Source of the DNA: Marinomonas fungiae
GTDB taxonomy: Bacteria; Pseudomonadota; Gammaproteobacteria; Pseudomonadales; Marinomonadaceae
Direction of reading: 5' to 3'
Length of the DNA stretch: 64,000 bases
Assembly (NCBI RefSeq): GCF_001418205.1
Contig: NZ_LIQF01000001.1
Span: 402,863 to 466,862, forward strand
Every line of letters begins with the position of its first letter. Positions within the stretch are counted from its first letter, which is position 1. Shown here one piece after another: positions 18,932-29,595 of this stretch. The notes beneath the pieces were generated by a model that was not told the origin of the DNA, did no database searches, and worked only from the letters and a program-made list of their open reading frames with translations. The position numbers and the translations under genes are program-made.

Positions 18932-20280
18932 CACCAACCGTCCTCGTCTTGATAGCGTTTTAACGGACTCATTTGGTCCTGCTGTTCAAGCCAAGCAAGC
19001 TTCTCGCCAATTTTCTTCTCTAAACCACGATCCGTTGGAATATAGTAGCGTTCATTGGCCAGTTCGGGGGGCAAGTAGGACTCCCCTGCCGCATAAGCAT
19101 TCGGCTCATTATGGGCATATCGATAATCTTCGCCATGACCCATGTCTTTTGCCAAGCTAGTGGGAGCATTTCGAAGATGATTGGGCACTTCCAAACTCGG
19201 CTGATGTTTAACATCGCTCATCATCTGGTTGAAGGCTTTATACAATGCATTACTTTTTGGGGCGCAGGCCATATAAACGGCCGCTTGAGCGATCGCTCGA
19301 TTGCCTTCGTAAGGACCAACGCGCTCGAAAATATCCCAAGCGTTTAAGCCGATTTGCAATGCTCGTGGGTCGGCATTACCAATGTCTTCGGAAGCAATCG
19401 CCAATAGGCGCCTTGCTATATAAAGCGGATCGCAACCGCCATCGAGCATGCGCGCCATCCAGTACAAGGCACCGTCCGGTGACGAGCCACGCACCGATTT
19501 ATGAAACGCAGAAATCTGATCGTAAAAGACATCCCCGCCCTTATCGTAACGGCGAATACTGCCTCCTAGAACATCTTCTAGCTGTTTGTCAGTAACAGCT
19601 TCACCATCCTCAACAAAATCAGCCAGAATTTCTAAGAAGTTCAAACTACGGCGAACATCACCATCGGCAGCCTGTGCCAATATAGTCAAATAATGATCGC
19701 TTATTTGAATGTTACGGTGTCCTAATCCTCGCACAGGGTCTTGCAAGGCTCGCTTCATTGCCACCAACAGATCATCCACCGTCGGGGGTTGCAGACGATA
19801 CACGCGCGCGCGGGATAATAATGCAGAATTCAATTCAAACGCGGGGTTTTCCGTGGTCGCTCCCACAAACAAAAATGTGCCATCTTCAATATAGGGTAAA
19901 AAAGCATCCTGCTGAGACTTATTAAAACGATGCACTTCATCAACAAATAGTAGTGTGGCTTTTTGTGTCATTAAGCGCCACTGTTTCGCCTCTTCTACCG
20001 CCGCACGAATCTCTTTAACGCCGGACATCACGGCTGACAATTCTATAAATTTGGCATCTAATGAGTGAGCAAATAGCTTGGCAAACGTCGTTTTACCTAT
20101 ACCGGGCGTGCCCCACAAAATAAAAGAATGTCCTTGGTGACGCTCAACCATTTTGCGCAGAGGCTTACCCTCACCCACTAGATGCTGCTGCCCAACATAT
20201 TCATCCAATGTCTTCGGTCGCATACGCGCAGCCAATGGTGCCATCGGGTTAATGTCTTCTGCGGCAAATAAATCATCCAT
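18931..20280 (-). CDS. rarA: Replication-associated recombination protein A
   Basis: A 449-residue AAA+ ATPase of the RarA/MgsA/WRNIP1 family, which acts at stalled forks and single-stranded gaps. Walker A GTPGIGKT at 57-64, Walker [11 protein letters not shown] at 110-119 and sensor region [13 protein letters not shown] follow clamp-loader architecture, and the C-terminal tetramerisation domain covers about 260-445. Start ATG at 20280, three bases after the lolA stop, so lolA-rarA-crcB are coupled. The N-terminal residues may include an SSB-contact motif. Confidence 0.95.
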   Translation of the reverse strand: MDDLFAAEDINPMAPLAARMRPKTLDEYVGQQHLVGEGKPLRKMVERHQGHSFILWGTPGIGKTTFAKLFAHSLDAKFIELSAVMSGVKEIRAAVEEAKQWRLMTQKATLLFVDEVHRFNKSQQDAFLPYIEDGTFLFVGATTENPAFELNSALLSRARVYRLQPPTVDDLLVAMKRALQDPVRGLGHRNIQISDHYLTILAQAADGDVRRSLNFLEILADFVEDGEAVTDKQLEDVLGGSIRRYDKGGDVFYDQISAFHKSVRGSSPDGALYWMARMLDGGCDPLYIARRLLAIASEDIGNADPRALQIGLNAWDIFERVGPYEGNRAIAQAAVYMACAPKSNALYKAFNQMMSDVKHQPSLEVPNHLRNAPTSLAKDMGHGEDYRYAHNEPNAYAAGESYLPPELANERYYIPTDRGLEKKIGEKLAWLEQQDQMSPLKRYQDEDGW

Positions 20281-20283
20281 TTA

Positions 20284-20889
20284 TTACTGCTCTATCATTA
20301 AATCAACAGATTCAGGTAAGTCGATATGAAAGTTTTGCTCTGACACTCCGTCGTGAACCTCAAGACTTGAAAATTCAATAACGGTAGTTTGTCCTAATAC
20401 ATCTTTAATGCTCATCGCACTGATGAATTTCTTATCAAAAGACAAAGTAAGCGTATCAAACAAGTCTTCCTGCTCTTTAGGCTCAAGTTTAAAACGATCT
20501 TGCCCAATCCCAGTCACCGTATAGTGACTCAAGGCGTCGTCTGAGGAGCTTCCTAGCAATGCCGCAGGTGAATTCCCTACGGTTCCTGAAAAAGGCTTAC
20601 GTGTCGCTTGTTCTAAATCCACATCCCAGATGGTGACCCATTCTCCATCAGAGACAATGCGCTGGGGAAAGGGAGTCACCGTATCCCAAACAAACCGATT
20701 TGGCGCAGACAACAAGAAGATGCCTTCACTGTTTTGCACTTCGTCACCCCGTTCGTTGTAGGTGACTTGTCTAAACTCGCCCTCAACATTACGGTTATAG
20801 TCTAGTAAATGACTTAACTGAGTCGCTGGCGCCTCCGCCCATGCGTTAAATGCCACCAACAACCCCAAGCTATAAATGATACGTGCCAT
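20284..20889 (-). CDS. lolA: Outer-membrane lipoprotein carrier protein LolA
   Basis: A 201-residue periplasmic chaperone that takes lipoproteins from LolCDE and delivers them to LolB. An 18-residue signal peptide ends at AWA before EAPATQ. The mature protein shows the LolA pattern: FRQVTYNERGDEVQNSEGIF, PNRFVWDT, VSDGEWVTIWDVDLEQATRK and a C-terminal strand with the hydrophobic pocket. It follows ftsK by 24 bases and precedes rarA, the arrangement ftsK-lolA-rarA also seen in E. coli. Confidence 0.95.
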   Translation of the reverse strand: MARIIYSLGLLVAFNAWAEAPATQLSHLLDYNRNVEGEFRQVTYNERGDEVQNSEGIFLLSAPNRFVWDTVTPFPQRIVSDGEWVTIWDVDLEQATRKPFSGTVGNSPAALLGSSSDDALSHYTVTGIGQDRFKLEPKEQEDLFDTLTLSFDKKFISAMSIKDVLGQTTVIEFSSLEVHDGVSEQNFHIDLPESVDLMIEQ

Positions 20890-20913
20890 GACTACTCCTA
20901 TTGAGTCGGGACC

Positions 20914-23691
20914 TTATTCTGGTATCAGAATCTCACGTTGACCATTAGTTCCCATTGGCCCGACCAGTCCAGCAGATTCCATTGCCTCTACTAAGTTTGC
21001 AGCTCGGTTATAGCCAATTTTCAAGCGGCGCTGAATAGAGGAAATAGAAGCTTTACGGGTTTCTAGCACTATTTTCACAGCTTCATCATAGAGTGGGTCT
21101 TGGTCTTCACTGCCACCAGAGGTTAACTCTTCGGCGCTCACCGTGACATCATTGATGTATTCTGGCTCACCACGTGCTTTCCACTCCTCTACCACAGCGT
21201 GCACTTCTTCATCTGAGACAAAGGCCCCATGAACACGAATGGGTGTCGGAAGTCCTGCCGGCAAATACAGCATGTCGCCCATACCGAGAAGTTGATCCGC
21301 ACCGCCTTGATCCAAAATGGTTCGCGAGTCAATTTTGGATGATACCTGGAACGCCATACGAGTTGGAATGTTGGCTTTGATCAAGCCAGTGATCACATCC
21401 ACCGAAGGACGCTGGGTAGCAAGAATCAAGTGAATACCCGCCGCACGAGCTTTTTGGGCGATACGCGCAATTAACTCCTCTACTTTTTTACCAACGATCA
21501 TCATCATATCGGCGAACTCATCGACGACAATAACAATGTAAGGCAAAGGCTCCAAATAAGGCACGGTTCGGGCAACGCCGTCCTCAGAGAACATGGCCAT
21601 TTCTGGCGTCCATAATGGATCTTCAATTGGCTGACCGGCAGCCGCCGCTTCACGGACTTTTTTATTAAAGCCAGCAATGTTACGTACACCAAGCTTGGAC
21701 ATCAGCTTGTAACGACGCTCCATTTCATCCACTGACCAACGCAAACCATTTGCTGCGTCTTTCATATCGGTAATAACAGGCGTCAACAGGTGTGGTATGC
21801 CTTCATAAATAGAAAGCTCCAACATTTTCGGGTCCACCATGATCATACGCACTTCATCAGGCGTTGACTTGAGTAACATGCTCAAGATCATGGCATTCAC
21901 ACCCACTGACTTACCAGAGCCCGTCGTACCCGCCACCAGAACATGTGGCATTTTCGCCAAATCCACGACGACAGGCTCACCCGAAATATCGTGTCCTAAT
22001 GATAATGTTAGGGGCGAGGATGCATTGTCATACATCGGAGTGTTGATCACTTCGGAGAAGTACACTGTATCGCGATGTTGATTTGGAATCTCAATGCCAA
22101 TAGTGGACTTGCCTGCAATGACCTCTACAACACGCACACTCATCACACTTAATGAACGAGCTAAATCTTTTGCCAAGTTGGTGATCCGCGAAACTTTCAC
22201 TCCAGGTGCAGGCTGAATCTCAAAACGCGTAATAACTGGGCCTGGGTTGACTTCTACTACTTCCGCTTTGACCCCAAAGTCTAGCAAGCGTTGCTCCAGC
22301 AAAGCAGATAGGTCAAGCAACTCTTCTTCCGTGTAACCACCCTGCTTAGGCTTAGGCTGGGTCAGCACACTGCGATCAGGCAGCGTATAAGCGGCCTCAG
22401 CTCGTTCGATCTCGGTAGATGGACCGGCTAAACTTTCTAAGCGTTTCGCTTCGGAGAGCGTTTTTACAGCTGGCTTATGAGTCTGCATATTGAGCTCTGG
22501 CTGTGGCGCTTTGGCGGTTGATATTGGAGCTGCTGTCGACGGCGAAATAGCAATTTCATCTTCGTCATCCATTTCATAATGACTCGAATGATCAGGCTTT
22601 GGCGCAACGGTAGGCTCTGGGCTAGGCTTAGAATCTCGCTCTGCAACACGATTCACTGGCGCCTTTGTTTGACTGGCTACAGGTCTAGTTGGTGGCTTGT
22701 CCCATACATCGCCAAAGTCGATTTCATGGGCATCATCTTCCACATAAAGCGTATCGGTAAAAGCAAACTTATCGTCTTCAAACGCCACATCATCCAAGCC
22801 GCCAAAGCTAGGCTCTTGATGCTCTAAACGCTGTTTTACTGGCTGCTCGATCTCGTCGACATCAGACTGGCGAGTAAACTTACTTTTAACTTTTTGCCAT
22901 AAGGAAACTTTTTCTGAGTCATCTTCGTCAAACAGCTCATCAGACTCTGCCTCAGGGGAAATGTCCTCTACTTTCTTTTTCTTACGGAAAATAGCAGGCT
23001 TTTCTAAGTCATCGTTAACGACTTCTTTAGCCTTGCCCTTACGACTAGAAGCTGAATCTTCTACCTGCTCCTCATCAGAACGGCTAAATTTCTGTGCAAG
23101 CCATAGATATGAAAGCTCAGCCTTTTCGCCAATAAACTCCAATGATTGCGACCAATGAATCTGCGCCAGTAAAGTGAAAGCCAAAACAACTAACGCCAAG
23201 CTTACGAGGGTTGCGCCATCATAACCAATCCAATGATAAAGCAGCTGCCCTAACGATTGCCCAAGAATCCCTCCTGCGCCAAACTGCAAGGCTGTACTAC
23301 CAACAGTGTGGAGGAAACAAAGCGTTGCACCAAAGCTTAAATATAAAATACTGCCAACACAGCACAAAATGGCATTATTGAGAGGAATCATTTGGTGGGG
23401 GTTACGCCAAATGATATAAGCAACTAATAAGAATAATAGGGGTAATGAGTAAAACAAATTGCCAAAGAAAGCCGACAATAAGTCCGAAAGCATTGCGCCA
23501 ATCGTCCCCATTGAGTTTTGCGTGGCACCACCACTTCCAGAATAAAACCAGCCTGCATCATCTGGATTGTAAGAGTAAGTCGCGAATGCAAAAAATAGAA
23601 AAAACAAAATAGCTGCGATAAATGCCGCCTGCTTCGCAAAAGTTCCCCAGACCAGTGATCGTACAGACTCACGCTCTGCTGCTTGTGTCAA
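20914..23691 (-). CDS. ftsK: DNA translocase FtsK
   Basis: A 925-residue division-site motor that pumps the chromosome terminus and activates XerCD. Four or five N-terminal membrane segments (about 25-190), an acidic/proline linker (about 210-440), then the RecA-like motor with Walker A in [14 protein letters not shown] and Walker B in [12 protein letters not shown], and the winged-helix gamma domain ([12 protein letters not shown] to [12 protein letters not shown]) that reads KOPS. I prefer the TTG at 23691, six bases after GGAAGG, to the longer TTG form at 23718. The linker is shorter than in E. coli (1329 residues). Confidence 0.95.
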   Translation of the reverse strand: MTQAAERESVRSLVWGTFAKQAAFIAAILFFLFFAFATYSYNPDDAGWFYSGSGGATQNSMGTIGAMLSDLLSAFFGNLFYSLPLLFLLVAYIIWRNPHQMIPLNNAILCCVGSILYLSFGATLCFLHTVGSTALQFGAGGILGQSLGQLLYHWIGYDGATLVSLALVVLAFTLLAQIHWSQSLEFIGEKAELSYLWLAQKFSRSDEEQVEDSASSRKGKAKEVVNDDLEKPAIFRKKKKVEDISPEAESDELFDEDDSEKVSLWQKVKSKFTRQSDVDEIEQPVKQRLEHQEPSFGGLDDVAFEDDKFAFTDTLYVEDDAHEIDFGDVWDKPPTRPVASQTKAPVNRVAERDSKPSPEPTVAPKPDHSSHYEMDDEDEIAISPSTAAPISTAKAPQPELNMQTHKPAVKTLSEAKRLESLAGPSTEIERAEAAYTLPDRSVLTQPKPKQGGYTEEELLDLSALLEQRLLDFGVKAEVVEVNPGPVITRFEIQPAPGVKVSRITNLAKDLARSLSVMSVRVVEVIAGKSTIGIEIPNQHRDTVYFSEVINTPMYDNASSPLTLSLGHDISGEPVVVDLAKMPHVLVAGTTGSGKSVGVNAMILSMLLKSTPDEVRMIMVDPKMLELSIYEGIPHLLTPVITDMKDAANGLRWSVDEMERRYKLMSKLGVRNIAGFNKKVREAAAAGQPIEDPLWTPEMAMFSEDGVARTVPYLEPLPYIVIVVDEFADMMMIVGKKVEELIARIAQKARAAGIHLILATQRPSVDVITGLIKANIPTRMAFQVSSKIDSRTILDQGGADQLLGMGDMLYLPAGLPTPIRVHGAFVSDEEVHAVVEEWKARGEPEYINDVTVSAEELTSGGSEDQDPLYDEAVKIVLETRKASISSIQRRLKIGYNRAANLVEAMESAGLVGPMGTNGQREILIPE

Positions 23692-23745
23692 AAGCCACCT
23701 TCCAATGTTATTAACCAATGATTAGGCTGCAAGCTTACCATAAAA

Positions 23746-23770
23746 AAAGCCAGCCCGAAGGGCTGGCTTT
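23746..23770 (-). terminator. Terminator of the porin gene
   Basis: Perfect 11-bp stem (AAAGCCAGCCC / GGGCTGGCTTT) with a three-base loop; on the reverse strand it is followed by seven T. It lies between the porin stop and the ftsK start. Confidence 0.92.
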
Positions 23771-23795
23771 CGCTTTTACAAAGATAAGAGGAATC

Positions 23796-24674
23796 TTAGA
23801 AGTAAGCTTTCACACCAACGATGTTCTGCTCATCACCAGCATAGTCACCGTTGTAGTTTTCGAAGTAGTAAGTTAGGTCGCCAGCAGCGTATTCAGCGAT
23901 GAAGTAAGTACCGTCATCGTCTTGACCAACAACATCTTCAAGGTTTTTAGCGTATTGAAGAGTTAGCGTTAGTGCTTCAGTTGCCGCAAATTCGATACCA
24001 AAACCAGCTTCTTCAACATCTTTAGTTGCTGGATCAGTACCTTGCTCACCAGTACCGTAGTTCACAGAAATTGTAGCAGGACCTGCGTTGAATTGTGCAC
24101 CAACGTTTACAGAGTGAGCATCACCAATCGCGCCACCAGAGATACCTAGTTTGATACCATCTAGATCAGCGATGTAAGAGATCGCACCACCAACATCTGA
24201 GTCATCAGAAGTGTTAGTTGTCGCTTCAAGAGCTACTGTTAGGCCTGGTGCAACTTTGTAACGAATACCAGTGTTATCAGTGTCACCTTGTGCAGTTTTT
24301 AGATCAACACCAGTCTCACCGATCTCATCCATACCCATGAATGCGTTAGCAGATACTGAACCGTCGAAACGACCGAAAGATACAGCACCTTGTTTCACGT
24401 ATAGTTTTTCAAAGTTAAAATCTGTGCCTTCGTCAACGCCTGTTGTTTTAACTTCAAGCTCAGCGTACACAACGCCTGTATCAACAGAAAGCTCGATCTC
24501 ACCAAGATCAGTACCGTCTGCTAGATCGTTGTTGTTTTTAGCATTGCCGTAGTAACTAACATACTCAACACCGGCTTCACCGTGGAACACTGGCTCAAGT
24601 GCAAAAGTAGATGTAGAAACAGCAGCCGCTACTGCAGATACTGCGAAAACAGAAGCAAGTTTAATCGCTTTCAT
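23796..24674 (-). CDS. Outer-membrane porin
   Basis: A 292-residue beta-barrel protein of the Gram-negative porin type. Signal peptide about 25 residues (MKAIKLASVFAVSAVAAAVS, cleaved near TFA-LEP), alternating amphipathic strands rich in D, G, T and Y, and a C-terminal phenylalanine (GVKAYF) needed for BAM recognition. The mature protein is acidic. It is smaller than trimeric OmpC/F porins but similar to small marine porins. SD AAGGGGA lies upstream of ATG. It has its own promoter behind curved DNA, an approximately 200-base leader and a strong terminator: an abundant, regulated protein. Substrate not predictable. Confidence 0.85.
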   Translation of the reverse strand: MKAIKLASVFAVSAVAAAVSTSTFALEPVFHGEAGVEYVSYYGNAKNNNDLADGTDLGEIELSVDTGVVYAELEVKTTGVDEGTDFNFEKLYVKQGAVSFGRFDGSVSANAFMGMDEIGETGVDLKTAQGDTDNTGIRYKVAPGLTVALEATTNTSDDSDVGGAISYIADLDGIKLGISGGAIGDAHSVNVGAQFNAGPATISVNYGTGEQGTDPATKDVEEAGFGIEFAATEALTLTLQYAKNLEDVVGQDDDGTYFIAEYAAGDLTYYFENYNGDYAGDEQNIVGVKAYF

Positions 24675-24882
24675 TCAAGATTCCCCTTTAATTTTATATG
24701 TTCGGTCTCAAGACCTTTTTGATTGGCTTTAAGCCTATTTCCAGCGAAGTGCTGAAGTAACTCGTCGACAGGCATACTAAAACCAATCAATTTCAGTTTC
24801 GTGACAATCACACGACACAGAAAAATTTTTAGTCCGTTGTTTGCAATCAGTTTATCCGCTGTAGTGCTCTGGACTGACTCCG

Positions 24883-24912
24883 ATTAAAACCAAGTTTTCC
24901 TTGACTGGTCAA
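24883..24912 (-). promoter_or_regulatory. Sigma-70 promoter of the porin gene
   Basis: On the reverse strand TTGACC (24912-24907), an 18-base spacer and TTTAAT (24888-24883), each one base from consensus. Predicted start about 24876, leaving a leader of about 200 bases before the ATG. The -35 is embedded in the inverted repeat TTGAC-TG-GTCAA (24901-24912), a possible operator. Confidence 0.65.
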
Positions 24913-24925
24913 GCACTACGAGCAC

Positions 24926-24962
24926 TTTTTTTGAATTTTTTTTGCATTTTTTACTTTTTTTT
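24926..24962. promoter_or_regulatory. Phased T-tracts (curved DNA)
   Basis: Four runs of 7, 8, 6 and 8 T (24926-24932, 24936-24943, 24947-24952, 24955-24962) with centres about 10 bases apart, one helical turn. Such phasing bends DNA. It lies upstream of the porin -35 and could act as an UP element or nucleoid-protein site. Confidence 0.75.
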
Positions 24963-25096
24963 CATGTCTGAGGCATGAATTATTTATATAGACCGACTCA
25001 AAAATGCAACTTCATGGCGATTTGTGTACGCTATCGTCACAAAGAAATTAGCAATGGTGCATATTGTTTATCAGCACTGGTTACATAGGGTAAACA

Positions 25097-25909
25097 ATGT
25101 GGATAATAGGATCACTAAAGCTTGTGAAGTCAGTATTTATCATGCCTAAGAACCGCCCCAATCAAACCGAGAACCGCCCCGAATTAGTTCTGCTAACTGA
25201 GTCTGTTTTAGACACTCCAGACCCTTTCAAAGCATTACTTGACCCCGAAGGTTTATCGGCTGTCGGTGGCGATCTAAGGCCTGAGCGATTAATTCATTTG
25301 TATCAACATGGGTTCTTCCCTTGGTACAGCGACCCAGATCCCATTTTGTGGTGGCACCCCTTAGAACGCTGCACTCTTGTGCCAAGCAAGTTTCACGAAA
25401 GTCGCTCGCTCAAAAAAGCACTTAAAAAAAATGAATGGACTTGGAAGATCAATGCAGACTTCTCACGCACCATCAATACTTGCAGTCAGTTACGTGCAGA
25501 TGCTGAGGGAACTTGGATATCAAACGATGTTATCAATGCCTATTGCACACTGAATCAGCAAGGCTACGCATTTTCGATAGAGGCTTTTCTTGATGGTGAG
25601 CTAGCAGGTGGGTTTTATGGTGTTGCGATGGGGAAAATGTTTTTTGGTGAATCCATGTTTTCCCTGAAAGATAATGGCTCAAAAGTTGCTTTATGGCAGT
25701 TTTGTCGGCTAGCTCAAGAACTTGGGATTGAATTAATCGACTGTCAGGTTTATTCTGACCACCTAACATCGCTTGGGGCACAAATGATGTCGAAAGCAAG
25801 CTTTGTCAGAGCTTTGCAGGATCTAATACCTACCCCAACCCAAAATCATAGACTGATCGCAGTTGCAGGCCTGAAAACAGTCATGCCAATCACTTATGTT
25901 GCGGTCTAA
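25097..25909 (+). CDS. aat: Leucyl/phenylalanyl-tRNA--protein transferase
   Basis: A 270-residue L/F-transferase that adds Leu or Phe to proteins with N-terminal Arg or Lys, creating N-degrons for ClpS-ClpAP. Family signatures: LSAVGGDLRPERLIHLYQHG, FFPWYSDPDPILWWHP, and GGFYGVAMGKMFFGESMFS. Two starts are possible: ATG 25097 after AGGG, used here, and ATG 25142, which gives 255 residues and a more typical N-terminus. It is the first half of an N-end-rule neighbourhood, since clpA and clpS lie 1-3 kb away. Confidence 0.94.
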   Translation: MWIIGSLKLVKSVFIMPKNRPNQTENRPELVLLTESVLDTPDPFKALLDPEGLSAVGGDLRPERLIHLYQHGFFPWYSDPDPILWWHPLERCTLVPSKFHESRSLKKALKKNEWTWKINADFSRTINTCSQLRADAEGTWISNDVINAYCTLNQQGYAFSIEAFLDGELAGGFYGVAMGKMFFGESMFSLKDNGSKVALWQFCRLAQELGIELIDCQVYSDHLTSLGAQMMSKASFVRALQDLIPTPTQNHRLIAVAGLKTVMPITYVAV

Positions 25910-26036
25910 ATTTGCTTTTTTGGGCCATTTTGGGCAAAATACCGCCGAATTTTTAGCAAACTCGCCAATCACAAGCCTATTTCTAGCCTAAATAGCGAGA
26001 TCATGCTTAACCTTAATTAAGAACAGGACACTGATT

Positions 26037-26255
26037 GTGGCAAAAGAAGACAGCATTGAAATGGAAGGTACGATTGTCGATACCCTTCCAAACACTATGT
26101 TCCGCGTGGAACTTGAAAACGGTCACGTTGTGACAGCGCATATCTCAGGTAAGATGCGTAAAAACTACATTCGTATTTTGACTGGCGACAAAGTAAAAGT
26201 TGAACTGACTCCTTACGACTTATCGAAAGGTCGCATCGTTTACCGTTCTCGTTAA
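26037..26255 (+). CDS. infA: Translation initiation factor IF-1
   Basis: A 72-residue S1/OB-fold protein that occupies the 30S A site during initiation. [40 protein letters not shown] and [13 protein letters not shown] are near-invariant. The start codon is GTG, with AGGAC upstream. It sits between aat and clpA as in E. coli and Pseudomonas; in many Pseudomonas an arginyl-tRNA-protein transferase (ate) gene lies between aat and infA and is absent here. Confidence 0.98.
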   Translation: MAKEDSIEMEGTIVDTLPNTMFRVELENGHVVTAHISGKMRKNYIRILTGDKVKVELTPYDLSKGRIVYRSR

Positions 26256-26277
26256 TATCTACTAGAACGCGATAACA

Positions 26278-26312
26278 AAAAGGCCGCTTAACCAATGGTT
26301 AAGCGGCCTTTT
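26278..26312. terminator. Bidirectional terminator between infA and clpA
   Basis: A 16-bp perfect stem AAAAGGCCGCTTAACC / GGTTAAGCGGCCTTTT with a three-base loop, T-rich on both strands, serving the convergent infA and clpA. A second small hairpin AGGGCTT/AAGCCCT follows at 26319-26336. Confidence 0.92.
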
Positions 26313-26345
26313 GTGTTTAGGGCTTCTGTAAGCCCTAATCATCAT

Positions 26346-28607
26346 TTAGCAGCTCACTGCCTCTTTGCGTACAGAGAAAGCGAGTTCATCCTTCTCTTCG
26401 TCCAAGGATACAGACACCACTCCACCTTCGGTTAGATCACCAAACAAGATCATATTCGCTAATGGTTTTTTCAAATGCTCTTGAATGACACGCGCCATTG
26501 GACGAGCCCCCATTTGACGATCATAGCCTTTATGAGCTAACCAACCGCGAGCCGTATCACTCACTTCAATCAGCACACCCTTAGCATCCAACTGCGCTTG
26601 CAACTCAACCAAGAACTTGTCAACCACATTGAAAATCACTTGCTCATCCAATTGTTTAAACTGAATCACAGCATCCAAGCGGTTACGGAATTCCGGCGTG
26701 AAAGTTTTATTAATCGCTTCCATACCATCCGTTGAATTATCTTGCATTGAGAAACCAATCGAACGTTTTGCAAGCACTTCAGCACCGGCATTTGACGTCA
26801 TAATCAGAATCACATTGCGGAAATCTGCTTTGCGACCGTTATTATCCGTCAAAGTACCGTGATCCATAACTTGTAGCAGCAAGTTAAAGACTTCAGGATG
26901 CGCCTTCTCAATCTCATCTAGTAGCACAACACTGTGTGGATTCTTGGTCACTGCTTCAGTCAATAAACCGCCTTGATCAAAGCCCACATAACCTGGTGGC
27001 GCACCGATCAAGCGCGATACAGCATGACGCTCCATGTACTCAGACATATCAAAGCGAATCAACTCAAGACCAAGGATCTTTGCCAGCTGTCGCGTAACTT
27101 CGGTTTTACCCACCCCTGTAGGGCCTGCCATCAAGAATGAACCAATCGGTTTTTGTTCAGCTTTTAGGCCAGCACGAGACAGTTTAATGGCATCAGAAAG
27201 CGACTCAATCGCTTGATCCTGACCAAACACTACCATTTTCAGGTTACGCTCAAGATTGCCCAAGACTTTACGATCCTCAGAATTTGCCGCTTTCACGGGC
27301 ACTCGTGCAATCTTAGAGACAATATCCTCAATATCTTCAACCGTAATGGTCTCTTTGCGCGTTTCCTCTGGCTGTAAGCGCTGGTAAGCCCCCGCTTCGT
27401 CCACCACATCGATAGCCTTGTCTGGCATATGGCGGTCGGGCACATAGCGTTGTGCGAGCTCTGAGGCAGCTTTAAGTGCAGCATCTTCGTACTTCACTTT
27501 GTGATGCTCTTCAAACGAGCCAATGATACCTTTCAGAATTTCATAGGTATCATCCACACTTGGCTCATTAACATCGATTTTCTGGAAGCGACGCGCCAAA
27601 GCGTGATCTTTTTCAAAAATGCCACGAAACTCTTGGAATGTAGTTGATCCAATGCAACGCAGCTGACCAGAGCTTAGTGCAGGCTTGAGCAAGTTTGAGG
27701 CATCCATCACACCGCCAGATGCTGCACCAGCACCAATGATGGTGTGAATTTCGTCTATAAAAAGAATTGCGTTAGGCAGCTTTTTCAGCTCCCCAAGCAA
27801 ATGCTTTAAGCGCTTTTCAAAATCGCCGCGGTATTTAGTACCCGCCAGCAACGCCCCAAGATCCAGTGAATAAACAATACCGTCCGCAATCACATCTGGC
27901 ACTTCACCGTCTACGATGCGTTTCGCTAGACCTTCGGCAATAGCCGTTTTGCCGACACCCGATTCGCCAACCAACAGCGGGTTGTTCTTGCGTCGACGAG
28001 AAAGCGTTTGCACCACTCGCTCAACTTCATATTGACGACCAATCAGGCGATCAATACGACCCGCCTTGGCTTCTTCATTTAGGTTGGTAGCATATTTTTG
28101 CAGCGGCGCTTTTGCAGCATCTTCACCATCTTCGTCTTCTTGCTCAATGGCATTATCCGGCGCCGCACCACCCAACTTAGAAATACCGTGGGCGACAAAG
28201 TTTACTACATCAATCCGAGCTACATTATGACGACGTAGCAAGTAAACCGCTTGGCTCTCTTGCTCACTAAAAATCGCCACCAAAACATTGGCACCGGTTA
28301 CTTCACGCTTGCCTGACGACTGAACGTGGAATACGGCACGCTGCAACACACGCTGGAAGCCTAACGTAGGCTGCACTTCACGCTCTTGATCATTTTCTGG
28401 TATGAGGGGGGTCGTGCTGTCTACGAACTCTTCTAACTCCTTGCTCAAGATTTCTAATGTGACACCGCACGCTTCAAGCACTTTTGCTGCGGCCGTATTG
28501 TCAATCAAAGCCAATAAAAGGTGCTCAACGGTCATAAATTCATGACGTTTATCGCGCGCGGCTTTGAAAGCATTATTCAAGGTTTGTTCTAGTTCTTTGT
28601 CTAGCAT
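26346..28607 (-). CDS. clpA: ATP-dependent Clp protease ATP-binding subunit ClpA
   Basis: A 753-residue class I Hsp100 unfoldase feeding ClpP. N-domain (1-145, ClpS-binding), two AAA+ rings with Walker [15 protein letters not shown] and [14 protein letters not shown], Walker [14 protein letters not shown] and [11 protein letters not shown], and the pore loop [13 protein letters not shown]. The ClpP-docking IGF/IGL loop is RSIGFSMQ. Start at ATG 28607 ([14 protein letters not shown]) with GAGGGA upstream, not the longer form that runs towards clpS. It lies 20 bases after clpS. No clpP gene is in the window. Confidence 0.97.
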   Translation of the reverse strand: MLDKELEQTLNNAFKAARDKRHEFMTVEHLLLALIDNTAAAKVLEACGVTLEILSKELEEFVDSTTPLIPENDQEREVQPTLGFQRVLQRAVFHVQSSGKREVTGANVLVAIFSEQESQAVYLLRRHNVARIDVVNFVAHGISKLGGAAPDNAIEQEDEDGEDAAKAPLQKYATNLNEEAKAGRIDRLIGRQYEVERVVQTLSRRRKNNPLLVGESGVGKTAIAEGLAKRIVDGEVPDVIADGIVYSLDLGALLAGTKYRGDFEKRLKHLLGELKKLPNAILFIDEIHTIIGAGAASGGVMDASNLLKPALSSGQLRCIGSTTFQEFRGIFEKDHALARRFQKIDVNEPSVDDTYEILKGIIGSFEEHHKVKYEDAALKAASELAQRYVPDRHMPDKAIDVVDEAGAYQRLQPEETRKETITVEDIEDIVSKIARVPVKAANSEDRKVLGNLERNLKMVVFGQDQAIESLSDAIKLSRAGLKAEQKPIGSFLMAGPTGVGKTEVTRQLAKILGLELIRFDMSEYMERHAVSRLIGAPPGYVGFDQGGLLTEAVTKNPHSVVLLDEIEKAHPEVFNLLLQVMDHGTLTDNNGRKADFRNVILIMTSNAGAEVLAKRSIGFSMQDNSTDGMEAINKTFTPEFRNRLDAVIQFKQLDEQVIFNVVDKFLVELQAQLDAKGVLIEVSDTARGWLAHKGYDRQMGARPMARVIQEHLKKPLANMILFGDLTEGGVVSVSLDEEKDELAFSVRKEAVSC

Positions 28608-28627
28608 CGCTTGTCCCTCACTATAAA

Positions 28628-28975
28628 TCAGTCGACTCTTTGCAAGTCGCACATTAGGGGGTGCTCGTTTTGCTCAGAAAACTGCTGCACCATAGCTACT
28701 TTGGTTTCAGCTATACCGTAAGGGTAAACACCACAAACGCCTTTACCCTTGGTATGAACTTCCATCATTACATGCTGAGCTTTCTCGGCATCCATATTAA
28801 AAAAGCGTTGGAGAACAAACACGACAAAATCCATTGGCGTGTAATCATCATTAAAGAGCACCACCTGATACATGGAAGGCGGCTTTAGCTCAGTCTCATC
28901 GGGCGCAATAGCAACCGATGAGTGGCCGTTATCATCGTCCTCTAAATTTAGACTAATTTGCCTCGCTGCAAACAT
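28628..28975 (-). CDS. clpS: ATP-dependent Clp protease adaptor ClpS
   Basis: A 115-residue N-recognin that binds N-terminal Leu, Phe, Trp and Tyr and hands substrates to ClpA. Core motifs: YQVVLFNDDYTPMDFVVFVL (the NDD substrate pocket), MMEVHTKGKGVCGVYPYGIA and ETKV. I choose ATG 28975 with GAGG six bases upstream; the longer TTG form overlaps this ribosome binding site. Forms an operon with clpA and, with aat upstream, the bacterial N-end rule. Confidence 0.96.
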   Translation of the reverse strand: MFAARQISLNLEDDDNGHSSVAIAPDETELKPPSMYQVVLFNDDYTPMDFVVFVLQRFFNMDAEKAQHVMMEVHTKGKGVCGVYPYGIAETKVAMVQQFSEQNEHPLMCDLQRVD

Positions 28976-29158
28976 CCCGGACCTCAAACACTACAAATAT
29001 TCACGTTAATACGTATTTTCTCAATCCCTGGCTTACCAGAAAGTGGAAAACAATAAGAAATTTTACAAATCCACAATAGAGTTCTACTCTCAACTACATG
29101 CGGTCAAAAGTTAGACAGTTCAACCCTTGTGCTTTCGTCGCTTGAGTTTAACAGATCT

Positions 29159-29187
29159 TTGATCCCATAGATTGTACCGAATACATT
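29159..29187 (+). promoter_or_regulatory. Possible promoter of cspD
   Basis: TTGATC at 29159-29164, 17-base spacer, TACATT at 29182-29187; each matches consensus at four of six positions, with ideal spacing. It lies 60 bases before the cspD start in the 271-base gap divergent from clpS. Confidence 0.4.
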
Positions 29188-29246
29188 ATCAGCGTTAATT
29201 TGCGGTTCGGCTAATCGAGCCAGTAAGAGTATTTAAGGAGTGACTC

Positions 29247-29492
29247 ATGCATCGTGGATCCGTTAAATGGTTTAACAACGCAAAAGGCTACGGCTTTATC
29301 GTTTCTGACAGTTTTGAGGAAGATTTGTTCATCCACTATTCTGCAATCAATGTCGAAGGTTATAAGACGCTAAAAGCAGGTCAATCGGTGACATTTGATG
29401 TTACGCCCGGTAAGCGCGGACTGCATGCAACAGACATCACTCCTGTCGCCGCCGAAAGCAAAACCGAACAGAGCAGCGCTCAATCCGCGTAG
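29247..29492 (+). CDS. cspD: Cold-shock-domain protein CspD
   Basis: An 81-residue single cold-shock domain with the RNP1 motif KGYGFIV and RNP2 DLFIHYSAI, plus a short Ala/Ser-rich tail. Position divergent from clpS is where cspD sits in gammaproteobacteria; E. coli CspD is a stationary-phase inhibitor of replication that binds single-stranded DNA, and is not cold-induced. ATG start with AAGGAG. The usual CspA aromatic patch is partly kept (W8, F15-like positions in KWFNNAKGYGF). Confidence 0.9.
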   Translation: MHRGSVKWFNNAKGYGFIVSDSFEEDLFIHYSAINVEGYKTLKAGQSVTFDVTPGKRGLHATDITPVAAESKTEQSSAQSA

Positions 29493-29595
29493 TTGCATCA
29501 TTTACCGCAACATTCTTTAAGCACCTTTGGTATGATCCCTCATCCTAGAGGTGCTCTTTTGCATCCAAAATTTATCGCTTCAAAGATGCTTTTTC

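Larger units (their letters stand above)
24675..25096. other. Intergenic region between porin and aat
   Basis: A 422-base divergent region. It holds the porin leader (24675-24876), the porin promoter, the phased T-tracts, and about 130 bases before aat. No further ORF with a ribosome binding site is seen. A promoter for aat must lie right of 24963 but no clear hexamer pair is found. Confidence 0.6.

Noticed and set aside
23746..23770. Porin terminator considered as part of an ftsK regulatory element
   Set aside because: The T tract and position fit termination of the porin transcript; nothing else supports an ftsK role.
24926..24962. Replication origin AT-rich element
   Set aside because: T-tracts are phased but there are no DnaA boxes or origin genes nearby; promoter curvature explains it better.
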